Below, in pieces: positions 9,106 to 19,127 of a stretch of DNA of 63,708 nt (position 1 is its first letter; each line of letters starts with the position of its first letter). Source of the DNA: Alphaproteobacteria bacterium (GTDB taxonomy: Bacteria; Pseudomonadota; Gammaproteobacteria; Burkholderiales; Burkholderiaceae_C). The notes beneath the pieces are model-generated. The model was not told where the DNA came from. It ran no database searches and worked only from the letters and a program-made list of their open reading frames with translations. The stretch lies in contig JASGCM010000020.1 in the NCBI GenBank assembly GCA_030054175.1, positions 1-63,708 on the forward strand. The letters are read 5' to 3'. A program made the position numbers and the translations under genes.

Positions 9106-10788
9106 ATGAGACCACATCACAACCATTGGCCTGCTCGGGTACCGCATGCCATTCGAGTACCCGCCACCTCCTTGTACGACAATCTGGCCACTTCGGCGCG
9201 CCGATTCCCCGACAAGGTGGCCTTGGAGTTTTTGGGCCGATCCACATGCTTTGAAGAACTCAGGCAGCAGGTCGATACCCTGGCTGCATTTCTGTATCAG
9301 TTGGGGGTGCGACGCGGCGACCGGGTGGTTCTGGACATGCAGAACACGCCCCAGTTGGTGGTGGCGCATTTTGCGATTTTGCGCGCCAATGCGGTGGTGG
9401 TGCCGGTCAACCCGATGAATCGGGCCCAAGAATTGCAGCACTACATCACTGACCCGGATGCGCGCGTGGCCATCGTCACCTCGGACTTGGCCGCCGACAT
9501 GGCCCAGGCCAGTCAGGCCCTGCCACCCGAGCAGGCCTTGCACCACCTGATCGTCACCCACTACACCGACGCATTTGACCCGACACAAGCGGGTGATCTG
9601 CCCGCCAGTTGGGCACCATGGCTGTTGGCTCGCCCCGAATTGCCCAAACCAGATGGTGTCTCGGTGTGGACCTGGGCGCAGGCTTTGGCTTGCCCGGACA
9701 AGCCGCCACGGCACGAAGTGGGCCGCAGCGACATGGCTTTGTTGCCCTACACCAGCGGCACCACCGGTCTGCCCAAAGGTTGCATCCATCCGCAACGCAG
9801 CCTGATGCACAATGTCTGTGCCGGCTCACTTTGGGGCGGTAGTTCACATGAGAACATCGCCTTGTGCGTGGTGCCCATGTTCCATATCACCGGCATCGTT
9901 GTTTTGCTGCACACTTGCATCTATCTGGGGGCGACCATGGTCATCATGCCCCGCTGGGACCGAGAGCTGGCCGGGCAGCTGATTTCCCGTCATCGGGTCA
10001 CCCACTGGACCAACATCCCGACCATGGTCATCGACCTGTTGGGCAGCCCGAACTTTGACCGCTTTGACCTGAGCAGCCTGCAATACATCGGGGGCGGCGG
10101 CGCCGGCATGCCACAGGCGGTCGCGCAGCGTTTGCTCGATCTCTATGGGCTGAGCTATGTCGAGGGTTATGGCCTGACCGAAACCGCCGCCCCTTCGCAC
10201 AGCAATCCGCCCGACCGACCCAAACAACAGTGCCTGGGGGTGCCCTATGTCAGCGCCGACGCCCGGGTGATCAACCCAGACACTTTGCAAGAGGTGCCGG
10301 TGGGCGAAAGTGGCGAGATCATCATACGTGGCCCGATGGTGTTCGACGGGTATTGGAAGCGCCCCGAAGCGACGGCTGCCGCTTTCATTGAATTCGATGG
10401 ACAGCGCTATTTCCGCTCTGGCGACATGGGGCGAGTCGATGAAGAGGGCTATTTCTTCATGACCGATCGGCTCAAGCGCATGATCAACGCCAGTGGCTTC
10501 AAGGTCTGGCCTGCCGAAGTCGAGTCGCTGTTGTTCCGCCATCCGGCCATTCAAGAGGCCTGCGTGATCGCCACCCGGGATGCCTATCGGGGGGAGTCGG
10601 TCAAGGCGGTGGTGGTGTTGCGTGCGGGACAACAGGGTCGGGTCAGCGAGCAAGACATCATCGACTGGTGCCGCGACAATATGGCCGTGTACAAAGCGCC
10701 ACGCGTCGTTCAGTTTGTCGACAGCCTGCCCAAGAGTGGCAGCGGCAAAGTGATGTGGCGCGCCTTGCAGGAAGCCGAAAACCCATGA
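9106..10788 (+). CDS. Acyl-CoA synthetase (AMP-forming)
   Basis: Activates a carboxylic acid to its CoA thioester through an acyl-adenylate. The 560-residue protein has the P-loop YTSGTTGLPKG (about 215-225), the adenylate motif GYGLTETA, the hinge segment YFRSGDMGRVDEEGY, the DRLKRMINASGFKVWP block, and the catalytic Lys548 in SGSGKVMW. All parts are intact. Substrate class cannot be fixed; medium/long-chain or aromatic acids are possible. The stop codon overlaps the ATG of the flavin-dependent oxidoreductase, so the two are co-translated. Confidence 0.88.
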   Translation: MRPHHNHWPARVPHAIRVPATSLYDNLATSARRFPDKVALEFLGRSTCFEELRQQVDTLAAFLYQLGVRRGDRVVLDMQNTPQLVVAHFAILRANAVVVPVNPMNRAQELQHYITDPDARVAIVTSDLAADMAQASQALPPEQALHHLIVTHYTDAFDPTQAGDLPASWAPWLLARPELPKPDGVSVWTWAQALACPDKPPRHEVGRSDMALLPYTSGTTGLPKGCIHPQRSLMHNVCAGSLWGGSSHENIALCVVPMFHITGIVVLLHTCIYLGATMVIMPRWDRELAGQLISRHRVTHWTNIPTMVIDLLGSPNFDRFDLSSLQYIGGGGAGMPQAVAQRLLDLYGLSYVEGYGLTETAAPSHSNPPDRPKQQCLGVPYVSADARVINPDTLQEVPVGESGEIIIRGPMVFDGYWKRPEATAAAFIEFDGQRYFRSGDMGRVDEEGYFFMTDRLKRMINASGFKVWPAEVESLLFRHPAIQEACVIATRDAYRGESVKAVVVLRAGQQGRVSEQDIIDWCRDNMAVYKAPRVVQFVDSLPKSGSGKVMWRALQEAENP

Positions 10789-11816
10789 AGTTATCCATAT
10801 TGGACCAATCGGTCGCCACTGCGGGCCGCACCCAGGCCCAGGCCATCAGCCAAACCGTTGAATTGGCCGCCCAGGCCGAGGCTTGGGGCTATCACCGCTT
10901 TTGGGTCAGCGAACACCACAGCCACCCCAGCATTGTGGGAACTGCCCCCGAGGTCTTGATGGCTGCCATCGCCATGCGCACCCAGCGCATCCGCCTGGGC
11001 AGCGCCGGGGTGATGTTGCCGCATTATTCGTCGTTGAAGGTGGCCGAGCAGTTCCGCGTGCTCGATGCGCTGGCACCGGGTCGCATCGATTTGGGCGTGG
11101 GGCGGGCTCCAGGCAGCGACGGTCGCACAGCCCAATTGCTCAACCCCGATCGCTACGCCTCCGAGAATTTCCCCCAACAGGTCATCGATCTTTACACCTG
11201 GGTCAGCGGCGGTACGCCACCCCAAGGACACCCGGGTCATGGCGTCTGGGCTTGTCCCGGTGGGTCCACCCACCCCGATGTCTGGATGTTGGGCAGCTCG
11301 GATTACGGCGCTCAACTGGCTGCCCATTTGGGCCTGCCATATGCCTTTGCCTACTTCATCACCGATGGCCGCGGAGCCGAACAAGCCCTGCAAATGTACC
11401 GGGACAACTTCCAGCCCAGCGTGGTCCGCCAGCGTCCCGAGGCCGTCATCTGTGTTTGGGCGTTGGCAGCCGACACCGAAGAAGAGGCCTGGCGCTTGTT
11501 TCAAAGTCGGGCGCGCTGGCGCACCGATCGGGAATTTGGCCGTTTGGGGCCGATCTTGCCCCCGGATGAGGCGCTGCGTGAATTCAATCCGGCCGAAGAA
11601 ATGGTGTGGTCGCGTCTCAAGGCCAACGCGCTGGTGGGTACGGGGCCTCAGGTGGCCGACAAGTTGCGAACCTTGGCGCAAACATTAGAGGTGCAAGAGA
11701 TTGCCGTGATCACCTGGACGCACGATGCTCAGGCGCAACGACGCTCTTATGAATTGCTGGCCTCTGAAATGGGGCTGAACCCAACCCAGCCGGTGGCTGA
11801 AGCCGTCTCAGCTTGA
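10785..11816 (+). CDS. LLM-class (luciferase-like) flavin-dependent oxidoreductase
   Basis: A 343-residue TIM-barrel monooxygenase of the luciferase-like family, using FMN supplied by a reductase. The start MKLSILDQS is fixed by the ATGA overlap with the ligase gene. Typical blocks include WVSEHHSHPSIVG near the active site, RIRLGSAGVMLPHYS, ALAPGRIDLGVGRAPGS and VWMLGSSDYGAQLAA. Coupling to an acyl-CoA ligase suggests joint use on one organic acid, but the substrate is unknown. The 3' end overlaps the end of the convergent bacteriohemerythrin gene by 9 bp. Confidence 0.85.
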   Translation: MKLSILDQSVATAGRTQAQAISQTVELAAQAEAWGYHRFWVSEHHSHPSIVGTAPEVLMAAIAMRTQRIRLGSAGVMLPHYSSLKVAEQFRVLDALAPGRIDLGVGRAPGSDGRTAQLLNPDRYASENFPQQVIDLYTWVSGGTPPQGHPGHGVWACPGGSTHPDVWMLGSSDYGAQLAAHLGLPYAFAYFITDGRGAEQALQMYRDNFQPSVVRQRPEAVICVWALAADTEEEAWRLFQSRARWRTDREFGRLGPILPPDEALREFNPAEEMVWSRLKANALVGTGPQVADKLRTLAQTLEVQEIAVITWTHDAQAQRRSYELLASEMGLNPTQPVAEAVSA

Positions 11817-12305
11817 ACAACTGCCGCCGCAGCCGCTGATTTCTTGCGCGGGCAGCGCCTCGGGGTGCAACACCCGGCCGCTGTCGGCGTCATAACCCAC
11901 GCCGCGCAGGTGCAAGGCCAGCGCTGCATCCATGGTTTGGGCGTGCTGGCTGAACCACACGTCCAATTCGCGAGCCAAGTCGCGCAACAAGACCAGATCA
12001 CCGGCTTGGCCGCGCTTCAATCCTTCGCGCAGCACCTGCAAAATCACGTTGTGCTGCATGCTGTGGCAGTTCGAAGATGAGAAGTGGGTGTCTTGCATCC
12101 AACGGTCTTCTGCCCCGAAGTGACCATCGGTGTGCTCAACCATGGCGGCAAAGCAAGCCACCACACGATCATCGTCGGCGACTTCGACCTCCGCCAGTAG
12201 ATCGATGAACTCGCGGTGGGTATCGTCCATGAAATCGAGGTCCAAGCACAATGCGTCGGACCATTGCACGGTGGCGATGCGTTCGGTGGTGGCAATCTCG
12301 GACAT
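11808..12305 (-). CDS. Bacteriohemerythrin
   Basis: A di-iron oxygen-binding protein of 165 residues (start MSEIATTERI at 12305). All iron ligands of the family are present: His30, His62 and Glu66 (HFGAE), His81 and His85 (HSMQH), His121 and Asp126 (HAQTMD). The C-terminus is extended and ends in a Cys-rich SGCGGSCSS tail, which is unusual and could bind metal or be a redox site. An FNR-like box with a well-placed -10 precedes it (12330-12371), so low oxygen probably induces it, consistent with oxygen delivery or sensing. A longer in-frame start at 12371 would run through the promoter and is rejected. Confidence 0.88.
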   Translation of the reverse strand: MSEIATTERIATVQWSDALCLDLDFMDDTHREFIDLLAEVEVADDDRVVACFAAMVEHTDGHFGAEDRWMQDTHFSSSNCHSMQHNVILQVLREGLKRGQAGDLVLLRDLARELDVWFSQHAQTMDAALALHLRGVGYDADSGRVLHPEALPAQEISGCGGSCSS

Positions 12306-12329
12306 GCGGTGTACTCCCTGATTGCGCTC

Positions 12330-12371
12330 ATGATAGCCCAGGCTTGGGGGCGGACGATTGACACAGATCAA
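12330..12371 (-). promoter_or_regulatory. FNR-type box and -10 of the bacteriohemerythrin promoter
   Basis: On the minus strand, positions 12371-12358 read TTGAT-CTGT-GTCAA, nine of ten bases of the FNR/Anr consensus TTGAT-N4-ATCAA. After a 22-bp gap comes TATCAT (12335-12330), a good -10 hexamer. That spacing puts the box at -41.5, the class II activator position. The promoter assignment is inferred from sequence alone. Confidence 0.72.
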
Positions 12372-12377
12372 ACCATG

Positions 12378-12401
12378 AAAAACGGGCCCCTAGGGGCCCG
12401 T
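12378..12401 (-). terminator. Rho-independent terminator of the mutL-bktB operon
   Basis: A perfect GC-rich inverted repeat, ACGGGCCCCTAGGGGCCCGT, followed on the minus strand by a T-run. It lies 23 bp after the bktB stop codon. Confidence 0.9.
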
Positions 12402-12424
12402 GGGCAGCATCACGGTCAGTGGAT

Positions 12425-13606
12425 TTAAATGCGCTCGAAAATGGCGGCAATGCCTTGGCCGCCACCGATGCACATGGTCACCAGGGCATAGCGGCCCTGG
12501 ATGCGTTGCAGTTCATACAGCGCCTTGACGGTGATGATCGCACCGGTCGCACCAATGGGGTGACCCAAAGAGATGCCTGAGCCGCTGGGGTTGACCTTGG
12601 CCGGGTCCAGGCCCAGTTCGCGCGTGACGGCACAGGCCTGGGCAGCGAAAGCTTCGTTGGCTTCAATGACATCGAGGTCATTGACCGACAATCCGGTGCG
12701 TTTGAGCACTGCTTGGGTGGCCGAAATGGGGCCTACACCCATGATCTTGGGATCCAGACCCGTGTGGGCATAGCCCACCAGACGAGCCATGGGCTTGAGC
12801 CCACGGGCTTGGGCGGCTTTTCCTTCCATCAGCACCACAGCGGCGGCGGCATCGTTGATGCCCGAGGCATTGCCGGCGGTGACAGTGCCGTTCTCTTTGA
12901 TGAAGACGGGTTTGAGTTTGGAGAAGTCTTCGATCTTGGCACCAGCACGGAAATGCTCGTCGGTTTCGTAAGCCACTTCGCCCTTTTTGCTCTTGAGCAT
13001 GACGGGGACGATTTGGTCTTTGAAGCGGCCTTCGGCGCTGGCGCGCTCGGCGCGGTTGTGGCTTTCCACCGCCAAGGCGTCTTGCATTTCGCGGGTGATG
13101 CCGAACTTGGCTGCGACATTTTCAGCGGTGACACCCATGTGTATGGCGTGGAAAGGGTCGTGCAAGGCGCCGACCATCATGTCCACCACCTTGGCGTCGC
13201 CCATGCGCGAGCCCCAGCGTTGGCTGAGGTTGGCATAGGGGCCACGACTCATATTTTCAGCGCCGGCGCCGATGGCCACATCGCAATCGCCCAACAAAAT
13301 CGACTGGCTGGCGCTGACGATGGCCTGCAGGCCAGAGCCGCACAAGCGGTTGACGTTGAAAGCCGGGGTGCCTTCGGCACAGCCGCCATTGATTGCGGCC
13401 ACGCGCGACAGGTACATGTCTTTGGGTTCAGTGTTGACCACGTGACCAAACACCACATGGCCCACGTCTTTGCCATCGACCTGGGCGCGGCGCAGGGACT
13501 CGCGCACGACCAAAGCCGCCAGTTCGGCGGGGGGAACGTCTTTCAGGCTACCGCCGTAGGTTCCGATGGCGGTGCGCACACCGCTGACAACGACTACTTC
13601 ACGCAT
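12425..13606 (-). CDS. bktB: Beta-ketothiolase BktB (acetyl-CoA acyltransferase)
   Basis: Condenses or cleaves 3-ketoacyl-CoA; BktB of Cupriavidus supplies C4-C5 units for polyhydroxyalkanoate. The 393-residue protein opens with [20 protein letters not shown] and has nucleophile Cys89 (NRLCGSG), His349 (GHPIGATG) and Cys379 (CIGGGQG), so the catalytic set is complete. A strong GAAAGGAG ribosome site precedes the ATG. The upstream pseudouridine synthase gene overlaps its start by 8 bp. No phaB or phaC is in the window, so a role in PHA synthesis rather than beta-oxidation is not shown. Confidence 0.88.
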   Translation of the reverse strand: MREVVVVSGVRTAIGTYGGSLKDVPPAELAALVVRESLRRAQVDGKDVGHVVFGHVVNTEPKDMYLSRVAAINGGCAEGTPAFNVNRLCGSGLQAIVSASQSILLGDCDVAIGAGAENMSRGPYANLSQRWGSRMGDAKVVDMMVGALHDPFHAIHMGVTAENVAAKFGITREMQDALAVESHNRAERASAEGRFKDQIVPVMLKSKKGEVAYETDEHFRAGAKIEDFSKLKPVFIKENGTVTAGNASGINDAAAAVVLMEGKAAQARGLKPMARLVGYAHTGLDPKIMGVGPISATQAVLKRTGLSVNDLDVIEANEAFAAQACAVTRELGLDPAKVNPSGSGISLGHPIGATGAIITVKALYELQRIQGRYALVTMCIGGGQGIAAIFERI

Positions 13607-14327
13607 ACAAGTCTCCTTTCGGGGGTGGAATGTCCAGATTGTGCAACCGCTGGGCTACAGTCTGCTGACAAAAGCCGGACAGCAAAATTGGGAGGATGGG
13701 GCTTTGCCAAAGCACTGGGGCGCTCGAAATGGGGTGTTTCAGTCCCAGTTGCCAGGCGTGCAGGCACAGCCGTGGGACCAGCTCGGCGATGGCCATCGGC
13801 GCGTACAGGGTGTCCCCCAGAATCGGCAGCCCCAACCAAGACAGGTGGACCCGAATCTGGTGGCTGCGGCCGGTGATGGGGCGCAGCGCCACCAGGCTGC
13901 GCTGGGTGTCAGGGTCATGGGCCAGCACCTGCCACCAGGTTTGGCTGGGTTTGCCGCCGGTGCCCACATGGTGGCGGGGTCGGTCAGGCCAATGCAGGGC
14001 GATGGGCACGTCGATCAGCTGCCAAACGTCTTTGACCTTATGCGGGGAGTGCACCAGAGCCAAGTAGATTTTCAGGGTGTCGCGGGCCGCGAAGGCGGCT
14101 TGCAGTTGGCGCTGCACCTTGGGCGTGCGCGCCATCAGCAACAGTCCTGAGGTGGCTTGGTCGAGCCGATGCACCTGCAAGGCAGCAGGGTCGTGTCGCA
14201 ACACCCGGCTCATGACACTGTCTTGTTTCTCGGGGCCACGTCCAGGCGCGGACAGCAAGCCTGAGGGTTTGTTGAGCACCCACAGGCTGTCGTCGTGGTC
14301 GATGACCTCGATGCCTTCGATGACCAC
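13599..14327 (-). CDS. RluA-family pseudouridine synthase
   Basis: Converts uridine to pseudouridine in rRNA and/or tRNA. The 242-residue protein has the catalytic motif HRLDQATSG with Asp56, the [11 protein letters not shown] block near residue 19, and a late RSHQIRVHLSWLGLPILGD block. There is no N-terminal S4 domain, which fits the RluA subtype (dual tRNA/23S target in E. coli), but the exact target site is not readable. It starts 2 bp after miaA ends, and its stop lies inside bktB. The C-terminal 40 residues after the usual fold end look unusual and may reflect a moved stop codon. Confidence 0.87.
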   Translation of the reverse strand: MVIEGIEVIDHDDSLWVLNKPSGLLSAPGRGPEKQDSVMSRVLRHDPAALQVHRLDQATSGLLLMARTPKVQRQLQAAFAARDTLKIYLALVHSPHKVKDVWQLIDVPIALHWPDRPRHHVGTGGKPSQTWWQVLAHDPDTQRSLVALRPITGRSHQIRVHLSWLGLPILGDTLYAPMAIAELVPRLCLHAWQLGLKHPISSAPVLWQSPILPILLSGFCQQTVAQRLHNLDIPPPKGDLYA

Positions 14328-14328
14328 A

Positions 14329-15312
14329 TCAAGCCCCGTTGCCAGAACACCAGGCCTGTTCGGCCCAATGAAGCACCCGGGTCAGTCGGTCGTCTTGGTC
14401 GCTGGCCACCAGGTGTCGCTCGGTCATGCCACGCAACCAAGTCAGTTGCCGTTTGGCCAATTGACGGGTGGCGGCAATGCCGCGCTCGCGCAACCCTTTC
14501 AGATCATCCGAATTCAGATCGCGACCCAAACGCTCGGCGCACTCCAGGGTCTCCCAGGACTGGCGGTAGCCCACGCAACGCATGGACGGCATGTCGGCGC
14601 GCAAGTCACCGCGTGCCCGCAAACGGCGAACCTCTTCAACCAAACCCAGCGCCAGCATCTGGTCAAAGCGCAGAGCGATGCGTTGATGCAGCACACTGCG
14701 GTCGAAGGGTTCCAGGCTGATCACAAAGGGGGACAGGTCGCTGGGCCGGGCATTGCCGCTTTGAAAAAAGGACGATAAAGGCTGGCCGGTGTGGCGCCAA
14801 ACTTCCAGTGCTCTGCCGATCCGCTGGGCGTCCCGTGGCGCCAGCCTTTGTGCCGTGATCGGGTCGACTTGCGCCAACTGCGCATGCATGGCAGGCCAAC
14901 CTTGTTCGGCGGCCTGCAACTCAATGGTGGCGCGCAACTCGGGCTGGGCGGCGGGCAGGTCGTCGAGTCCTTCGAACAAGGCTTTGAAATACAGCAAGGT
15001 GCCGCCCACCAGCACAGGGCGATGGCCACGTGCGACGATCTCGCCGATCAGCTGGCGTGCATCGCGAGCGAAATAGGCTGCGCTGTAGGCCTGTGTGGGC
15101 TCCAGCACATCGATCAAGTGATGGGGTGCGCTGGCACGTTCTGCATCGCTGGGCTTGGCGGTACCGATGTCCATCCCCTTGTAGACCAGCGCCGAATCCA
15201 TGCTGATGATCTCAATCGGCCATCGCTGTGCGATCGCCAGCGAAGCCTCGGTTTTACCGCTGGCAGTGAGGCCGGTCAGCACCAGGCAGCGGATGGGCTC
15301 AGTCTCAGCCAT
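14329..15312 (-). CDS. miaA: tRNA dimethylallyltransferase MiaA
   Basis: Adds the isopentenyl group to A37 of tRNAs that read UNN codons. The 327-residue protein has the P-loop GLTASGKTE (14-22), the [16 protein letters not shown] block that holds the catalytic Asp, [15 protein letters not shown], and [11 protein letters not shown]. Length fits. The gene sits downstream of mutL, as in many proteobacteria, but here an MFS gene is inserted between them. Its ATG overlaps the MFS stop by 8 bp. Confidence 0.94.
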   Translation of the reverse strand: MAETEPIRCLVLTGLTASGKTEASLAIAQRWPIEIISMDSALVYKGMDIGTAKPSDAERASAPHHLIDVLEPTQAYSAAYFARDARQLIGEIVARGHRPVLVGGTLLYFKALFEGLDDLPAAQPELRATIELQAAEQGWPAMHAQLAQVDPITAQRLAPRDAQRIGRALEVWRHTGQPLSSFFQSGNARPSDLSPFVISLEPFDRSVLHQRIALRFDQMLALGLVEEVRRLRARGDLRADMPSMRCVGYRQSWETLECAERLGRDLNSDDLKGLRERGIAATRQLAKRQLTWLRGMTERHLVASDQDDRLTRVLHWAEQAWCSGNGA

Positions 15313-16492
15313 GGCGCTCCCCGTGTCTTTGCACCAGGGTCAGGCCCACCACGGCGAGCCAGAGGGACCAGAACAACTGGCCGTTGATCAGGGGGTAGAC
15401 GGTACCATCCAGGTGCAAACCCATCCAATGTCCGATGGCGAAGGCCACCACCATCATGGCAAATCCACTAAGAGCCGAGGCTGCTCCGGCCGCTTTCGGG
15501 AACGGAGCCACGGCCCCGCTTTGGCTGATGGGTTGGTGGATGCCGTGGGCTACCATGACCAGCAAAAAAGGCAGAAGCAGCCCAGCCAATGAGGGCTCAC
15601 CCCAATGGTTGAAGGCGAACATCAGTGCCCCGCCGCTGAACGACATCAGAGCGCCAATTCGGACCGTGTGGCGCTGCCCAAAGCGCATTAAAAGTCGCCG
15701 GCACAAAAAGGTGCCTGACAAATAAGACACCGAAAACACCAGCAGCGCCAAACCGTACTCCAGTCGGCTCAGTTGCATGACCTCGATCAGCACGAAGGAC
15801 GAGGCCGATAAAAAATTGAACAGTGCGCCAAACGCCCCCATCATCAGCAGCGCATAGGCCCGAAAAGTCGGCTGAGCCAGGATCTCGGCCCAGGTACGCA
15901 CCAAAGGCCCCAGGCGGGTGGCATCGGCCCGCCGGTGCGCCAGCGACTCGCGGAATCGGGTGTGGATGAAAATGGCACTGCACAAGCCAAACAGGGCCAG
16001 GCCGGCCAAAGAGGCCCGCCAACCCAGGAACTCGGCCAGCAAGCTGCCAACCGGTGCGCTGATGCAGACCATAAAGCCCAGACCGGTCAGCGCTTTGGAC
16101 ATGATCCTGGCCCCCTCGACCGGGGCATACAAGTCACGCACGATGGCGCGCGCGCACATCACCACCGCTCCCATGGCCACGCCTTGAACACCGCGCCACA
16201 GGATCAGGGTGTCGATGGACGGAGCCAGCATGCAAGCAAGGCTGGACAGGGTGTAAGACCACAGGCCCGCCATCAGCACTGGCCGACGGCCCCAGCGGTC
16301 TGCTATCGGCCCCCAGGCCAGTTGCGAGACGCCAAAACAAATCAGCAAGGCGGTCAGGGTCAGTTGCACCTGCGGCATGCTCGCCGCCAGATCGGAGCGC
16401 AACAAAGGCAAGGCGGGCAAGTAGAGGTCGGTGGTCAAGGCTTGCATGCCCAGCATCAGCGACAGCATGATCACCACTTGGGCTTGTGGCAT
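15305..16492 (-). CDS. MFS transporter, Bcr/CflA drug-resistance family
   Basis: An inner-membrane efflux protein of 395 residues with about 12 hydrophobic segments. The first segment carries the [10 protein letters not shown] sequence typical of the Bcr/CflA group, and the loop after segment 2 is [14 protein letters not shown]. Such pumps export bicyclomycin, chloramphenicol or other small compounds; the substrate here is unknown. The start is fixed by TGATG, the mutL stop sharing one base with this ATG. A longer frame to 16660 is inside mutL and is rejected. Confidence 0.86.
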   Translation of the reverse strand: MPQAQVVIMLSLMLGMQALTTDLYLPALPLLRSDLAASMPQVQLTLTALLICFGVSQLAWGPIADRWGRRPVLMAGLWSYTLSSLACMLAPSIDTLILWRGVQGVAMGAVVMCARAIVRDLYAPVEGARIMSKALTGLGFMVCISAPVGSLLAEFLGWRASLAGLALFGLCSAIFIHTRFRESLAHRRADATRLGPLVRTWAEILAQPTFRAYALLMMGAFGALFNFLSASSFVLIEVMQLSRLEYGLALLVFSVSYLSGTFLCRRLLMRFGQRHTVRIGALMSFSGGALMFAFNHWGEPSLAGLLLPFLLVMVAHGIHQPISQSGAVAPFPKAAGAASALSGFAMMVVAFAIGHWMGLHLDGTVYPLINGQLFWSLWLAVVGLTLVQRHGERHG

Positions 16493-18369
16493 CAGCGTCC
16501 TCGCATAAATAGAGCGTCGAGTTCCTTCATCGACAGCATGCGCCAGGTGGGGCGACCATGGTTGCATTGGTCGGCGCGTTCGGTCGCCTCCATCTGTCGC
16601 AGCAAGGCGTTCATTTCCCCCAGCGTCAATGCACGGTTGGCGCGCACGGCGGCGTGGCATGCCATGGTGGCGAGCAATTCGTTTTGTGCACGTTCAAGCA
16701 CGGTGCTGGCGGGCCATTGTGCCAATTCATCCAACACGCTGCGCGCCAGGGCTACCACATCGCTATCGGCCAAGCTGGCGGGTACGCTGCGCACCGCCAA
16801 ACTACGGACGCCCAAGGGGCCGATGTCCAACCCCAGGGTCAAGAGCGTGTCTTGGTGCTCTTGCGCCAAGGCCACCTCGGTTTCGGTGGCGGCGAACGTC
16901 ACCGGCACCAGCAGGTTCTGGCTATCGATGCGTTGAGCCACCCCCTGCTTGAGTCGCTCGTAAACGATGCGCTCGTGCGCCGCGTGCATGTCGATCAGCA
17001 CCAGACCTTGGTGGTTTTGCGCCAAGATGTAGACGCCATGCAATTGGGCCAAGGCCTGACCCAAAGGTTGGTCTTCTGCCCCAAGGGCTTCGCTGGCCAA
17101 CTGGGCCAGGGCCGAAGGGAGTATCTTTGCATCGGACGGCGTCGCTGGGTCCGACCTACTGGTCGCCGAGGGATCGGGGACTTGTCCCCACAAGGCGCGC
17201 AAATCGTTCACCGCCTGACCCATGGGCATCCGCTGCTGACGCCATGCGCCGGGTGGTGTGGATGGCATGGGGGCGGCCAAGCCGCCAGTGCCCGCATTCG
17301 GAGCGCGGCCCGAAGCCCAGGCTTCGCTGGCGGGCCAGGGGTCGACAGGCTGGGTCTGACCGGTGCGCGGCGCGGCCAGCGATTGTTCTATGGCGTAGCG
17401 CACCCCTTGGTGAATTTCTCGCCCATCCCGGAAGCGCACCTCGATCTTGGTCGGGTGCACATTGACATCGACCCGCATCGGGTCGAGTTCGATAGATATC
17501 ACGTAGACCGGTTGCCGTTGACCGTGCAAGACGTCTTCGTAGGCACTGCGCACCCCGTGCATGATCACTTTGTCGCGCACAAAGCGGCCATTCACATAAG
17601 CGTACTGGTGGTCGGCCCGCGAACGCGCATGGTCGGGCAGGCCGGCGCGTCCAGTGACTCGCACGGCACCGGCCATGAAATCGACGGCAACCGATTCGGC
17701 CAGAAAGTCCTCGCCCAACACATCCGCCAGACGTCGATCCAAGCCGGCCTCACCTGTGGCGCGCCATTGTTCGATCAACTTGCCCTCATGCCAGATCTCA
17801 AAACCCACATCCGGCCGCGACAGGGCATGGCGGCGCACCGACTCGATGCAATGCGCCAACTCGGTCGCAGTGCTTTTCAGGAACTGGCGACGCGCGGGGG
17901 TGCTGTAGAACAGTTCTCGCACCTCGACCGTGGTGCCTCTGGAGCGGGCCATGGGCCGCATTTCGCCGCTTCGCGCATCCAGCAATGTGGCGTGTTCGGC
18001 TTGGGCCGTGCGCGACAACAAGGACAGTTCAGACACCGAGGCAATTGCCGCCAATGCTTCCCCCCGAAACCCCATGGTGGCCACAGATTCCAGATCGCGC
18101 AGATTGCGGATTTTGCTGGTGGCGTGGCGGCGCAACGCCATGGACAGGTCTTGCGGAGCCATGCCCAAGCCGTCGTCTTCCACGCTGATCAACCGCACGC
18201 CCCCTTCAATCAGACGCAGCACGATTTGGCTGGCCCCAGCGTCCAAGGCGTTGTCGACCAGTTCGCGCACCACCGAAGCCGGTCGTTCAACCACCTCGCC
18301 GGCGGCGATCTGGCTGACGAGTTCGTCGGGCAATTCAATGATGGGGTGAGGCGAGGGCAGGTTGTTCAC
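16492..18369 (-). CDS. mutL: DNA mismatch repair protein MutL
   Basis: A GHKL ATPase that links MutS to strand incision. The 625-residue protein has AAGEVVERPASVVRELVDNA (catalytic Glu36 and Mg-binding Asn40), GFRGEALAAIASV and the GTTVEVRELF block in the N-terminal ATPase, a Pro/Ala-rich linker, and a C-terminal domain with DMHAAHERIVYE, which fits the endonuclease motif DxHA-x2-E-x4-E. It heads a tight operon with the MFS gene, miaA, the RluA-type gene and bktB. Confidence 0.94.
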   Translation of the reverse strand: MNNLPSPHPIIELPDELVSQIAAGEVVERPASVVRELVDNALDAGASQIVLRLIEGGVRLISVEDDGLGMAPQDLSMALRRHATSKIRNLRDLESVATMGFRGEALAAIASVSELSLLSRTAQAEHATLLDARSGEMRPMARSRGTTVEVRELFYSTPARRQFLKSTATELAHCIESVRRHALSRPDVGFEIWHEGKLIEQWRATGEAGLDRRLADVLGEDFLAESVAVDFMAGAVRVTGRAGLPDHARSRADHQYAYVNGRFVRDKVIMHGVRSAYEDVLHGQRQPVYVISIELDPMRVDVNVHPTKIEVRFRDGREIHQGVRYAIEQSLAAPRTGQTQPVDPWPASEAWASGRAPNAGTGGLAAPMPSTPPGAWRQQRMPMGQAVNDLRALWGQVPDPSATSRSDPATPSDAKILPSALAQLASEALGAEDQPLGQALAQLHGVYILAQNHQGLVLIDMHAAHERIVYERLKQGVAQRIDSQNLLVPVTFAATETEVALAQEHQDTLLTLGLDIGPLGVRSLAVRSVPASLADSDVVALARSVLDELAQWPASTVLERAQNELLATMACHAAVRANRALTLGEMNALLRQMEATERADQCNHGRPTWRMLSMKELDALFMRGR

Positions 18370-18470
18370 CCATCCATTCTATTCACCTGCACATGTCGCT
18401 GAACTCAGTCCTTGTCCATGGCAAAACCCGCCGGGTTGGGGGGGTGATTCGGGTGGCGATAATGACTGCC

Positions 18471-19121
18471 ATGGAACTGATCGCTTGGTTGATGGATTTC
18501 GTGCTGCACATAGACCGCCACATCGGCGCTTTTGTCAGCGACCACGGGGCATGGGTCTACGCCTTGCTGTTTGCCATCGTGTTTGTTGAAACCGGTCTGG
18601 TCATCATGCCGTTTTTGCCCGGCGACTCATTGCTTTTCGTCACCGGCGCCTTGTGCGGGGCCGGTCACATGAGTTTGCCGGTGGCTTTGGTCGTGCTGTT
18701 CGTGGCCGCCGTGACGGGGGATCAGTTGAATTACCACATCGGGCACCGGGTGGGGGATCAGGTTTGGCATTGGCAAGGGCGATGGTTCAACCGCCAGGCT
18801 TTTGAGCAAGCCCATCGCTTTTACCAACGGCACGGTGGCATGACCATCATCTTGGCCCGTTTCATGCCCTTCATTCGCACGTTCGCCCCGTTTGTTGCCG
18901 GTGTGGCGCGCATGGATTGGGCCACATTCACGTTCTACAATTTCATCGGTGCGCTGATTTGGGTCGGCGGTCTGGGCTTGGCCGGTTACTGGTTTGGCAA
19001 TCTGGAATGGGTCCAAAGGCATTTGAGCAAGATCATTTGGGCCTTGATCATCATCCCCGGTGTGATCGCCATTTTTGGCGCCTGGCGGGCCCGTCAGTCA
19101 GACACCAAACCTTCCGCCTGA
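18471..19121 (+). CDS. DedA-family (VTT domain) inner-membrane protein
   Basis: A 216-residue membrane protein of the DedA/VTT group; recent work ties members to undecaprenyl-phosphate or phospholipid scrambling. Visible family features are FVETGLVIMPFLPGDSLLF in the re-entrant region, FYQRHGGMTIILARFMPFIRT with the conserved Arg residues, and the FNFIGALIWVGG helix. The ATG at 18471 is chosen because MELIAWLMDF matches the usual start; ATGs at 18462 and a GTG/ATG further upstream are possible. It converges on amiC with 6 bp between stops. Confidence 0.88.
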   Translation: MELIAWLMDFVLHIDRHIGAFVSDHGAWVYALLFAIVFVETGLVIMPFLPGDSLLFVTGALCGAGHMSLPVALVVLFVAAVTGDQLNYHIGHRVGDQVWHWQGRWFNRQAFEQAHRFYQRHGGMTIILARFMPFIRTFAPFVAGVARMDWATFTFYNFIGALIWVGGLGLAGYWFGNLEWVQRHLSKIIWALIIIPGVIAIFGAWRARQSDTKPSA

Positions 19122-19127
19122 AAACCG

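Noticed and set aside
12713..13876. A 387-codon plus-strand frame opposite bktB
   Set aside because: Antisense of an intact thiolase with full catalytic residues; it also crosses into the next gene.
16558..18402. A 614-codon plus-strand frame opposite mutL
   Set aside because: Composition is that of an antisense shadow (Gly/His/Arg rich); mutL on the other strand has complete motifs.
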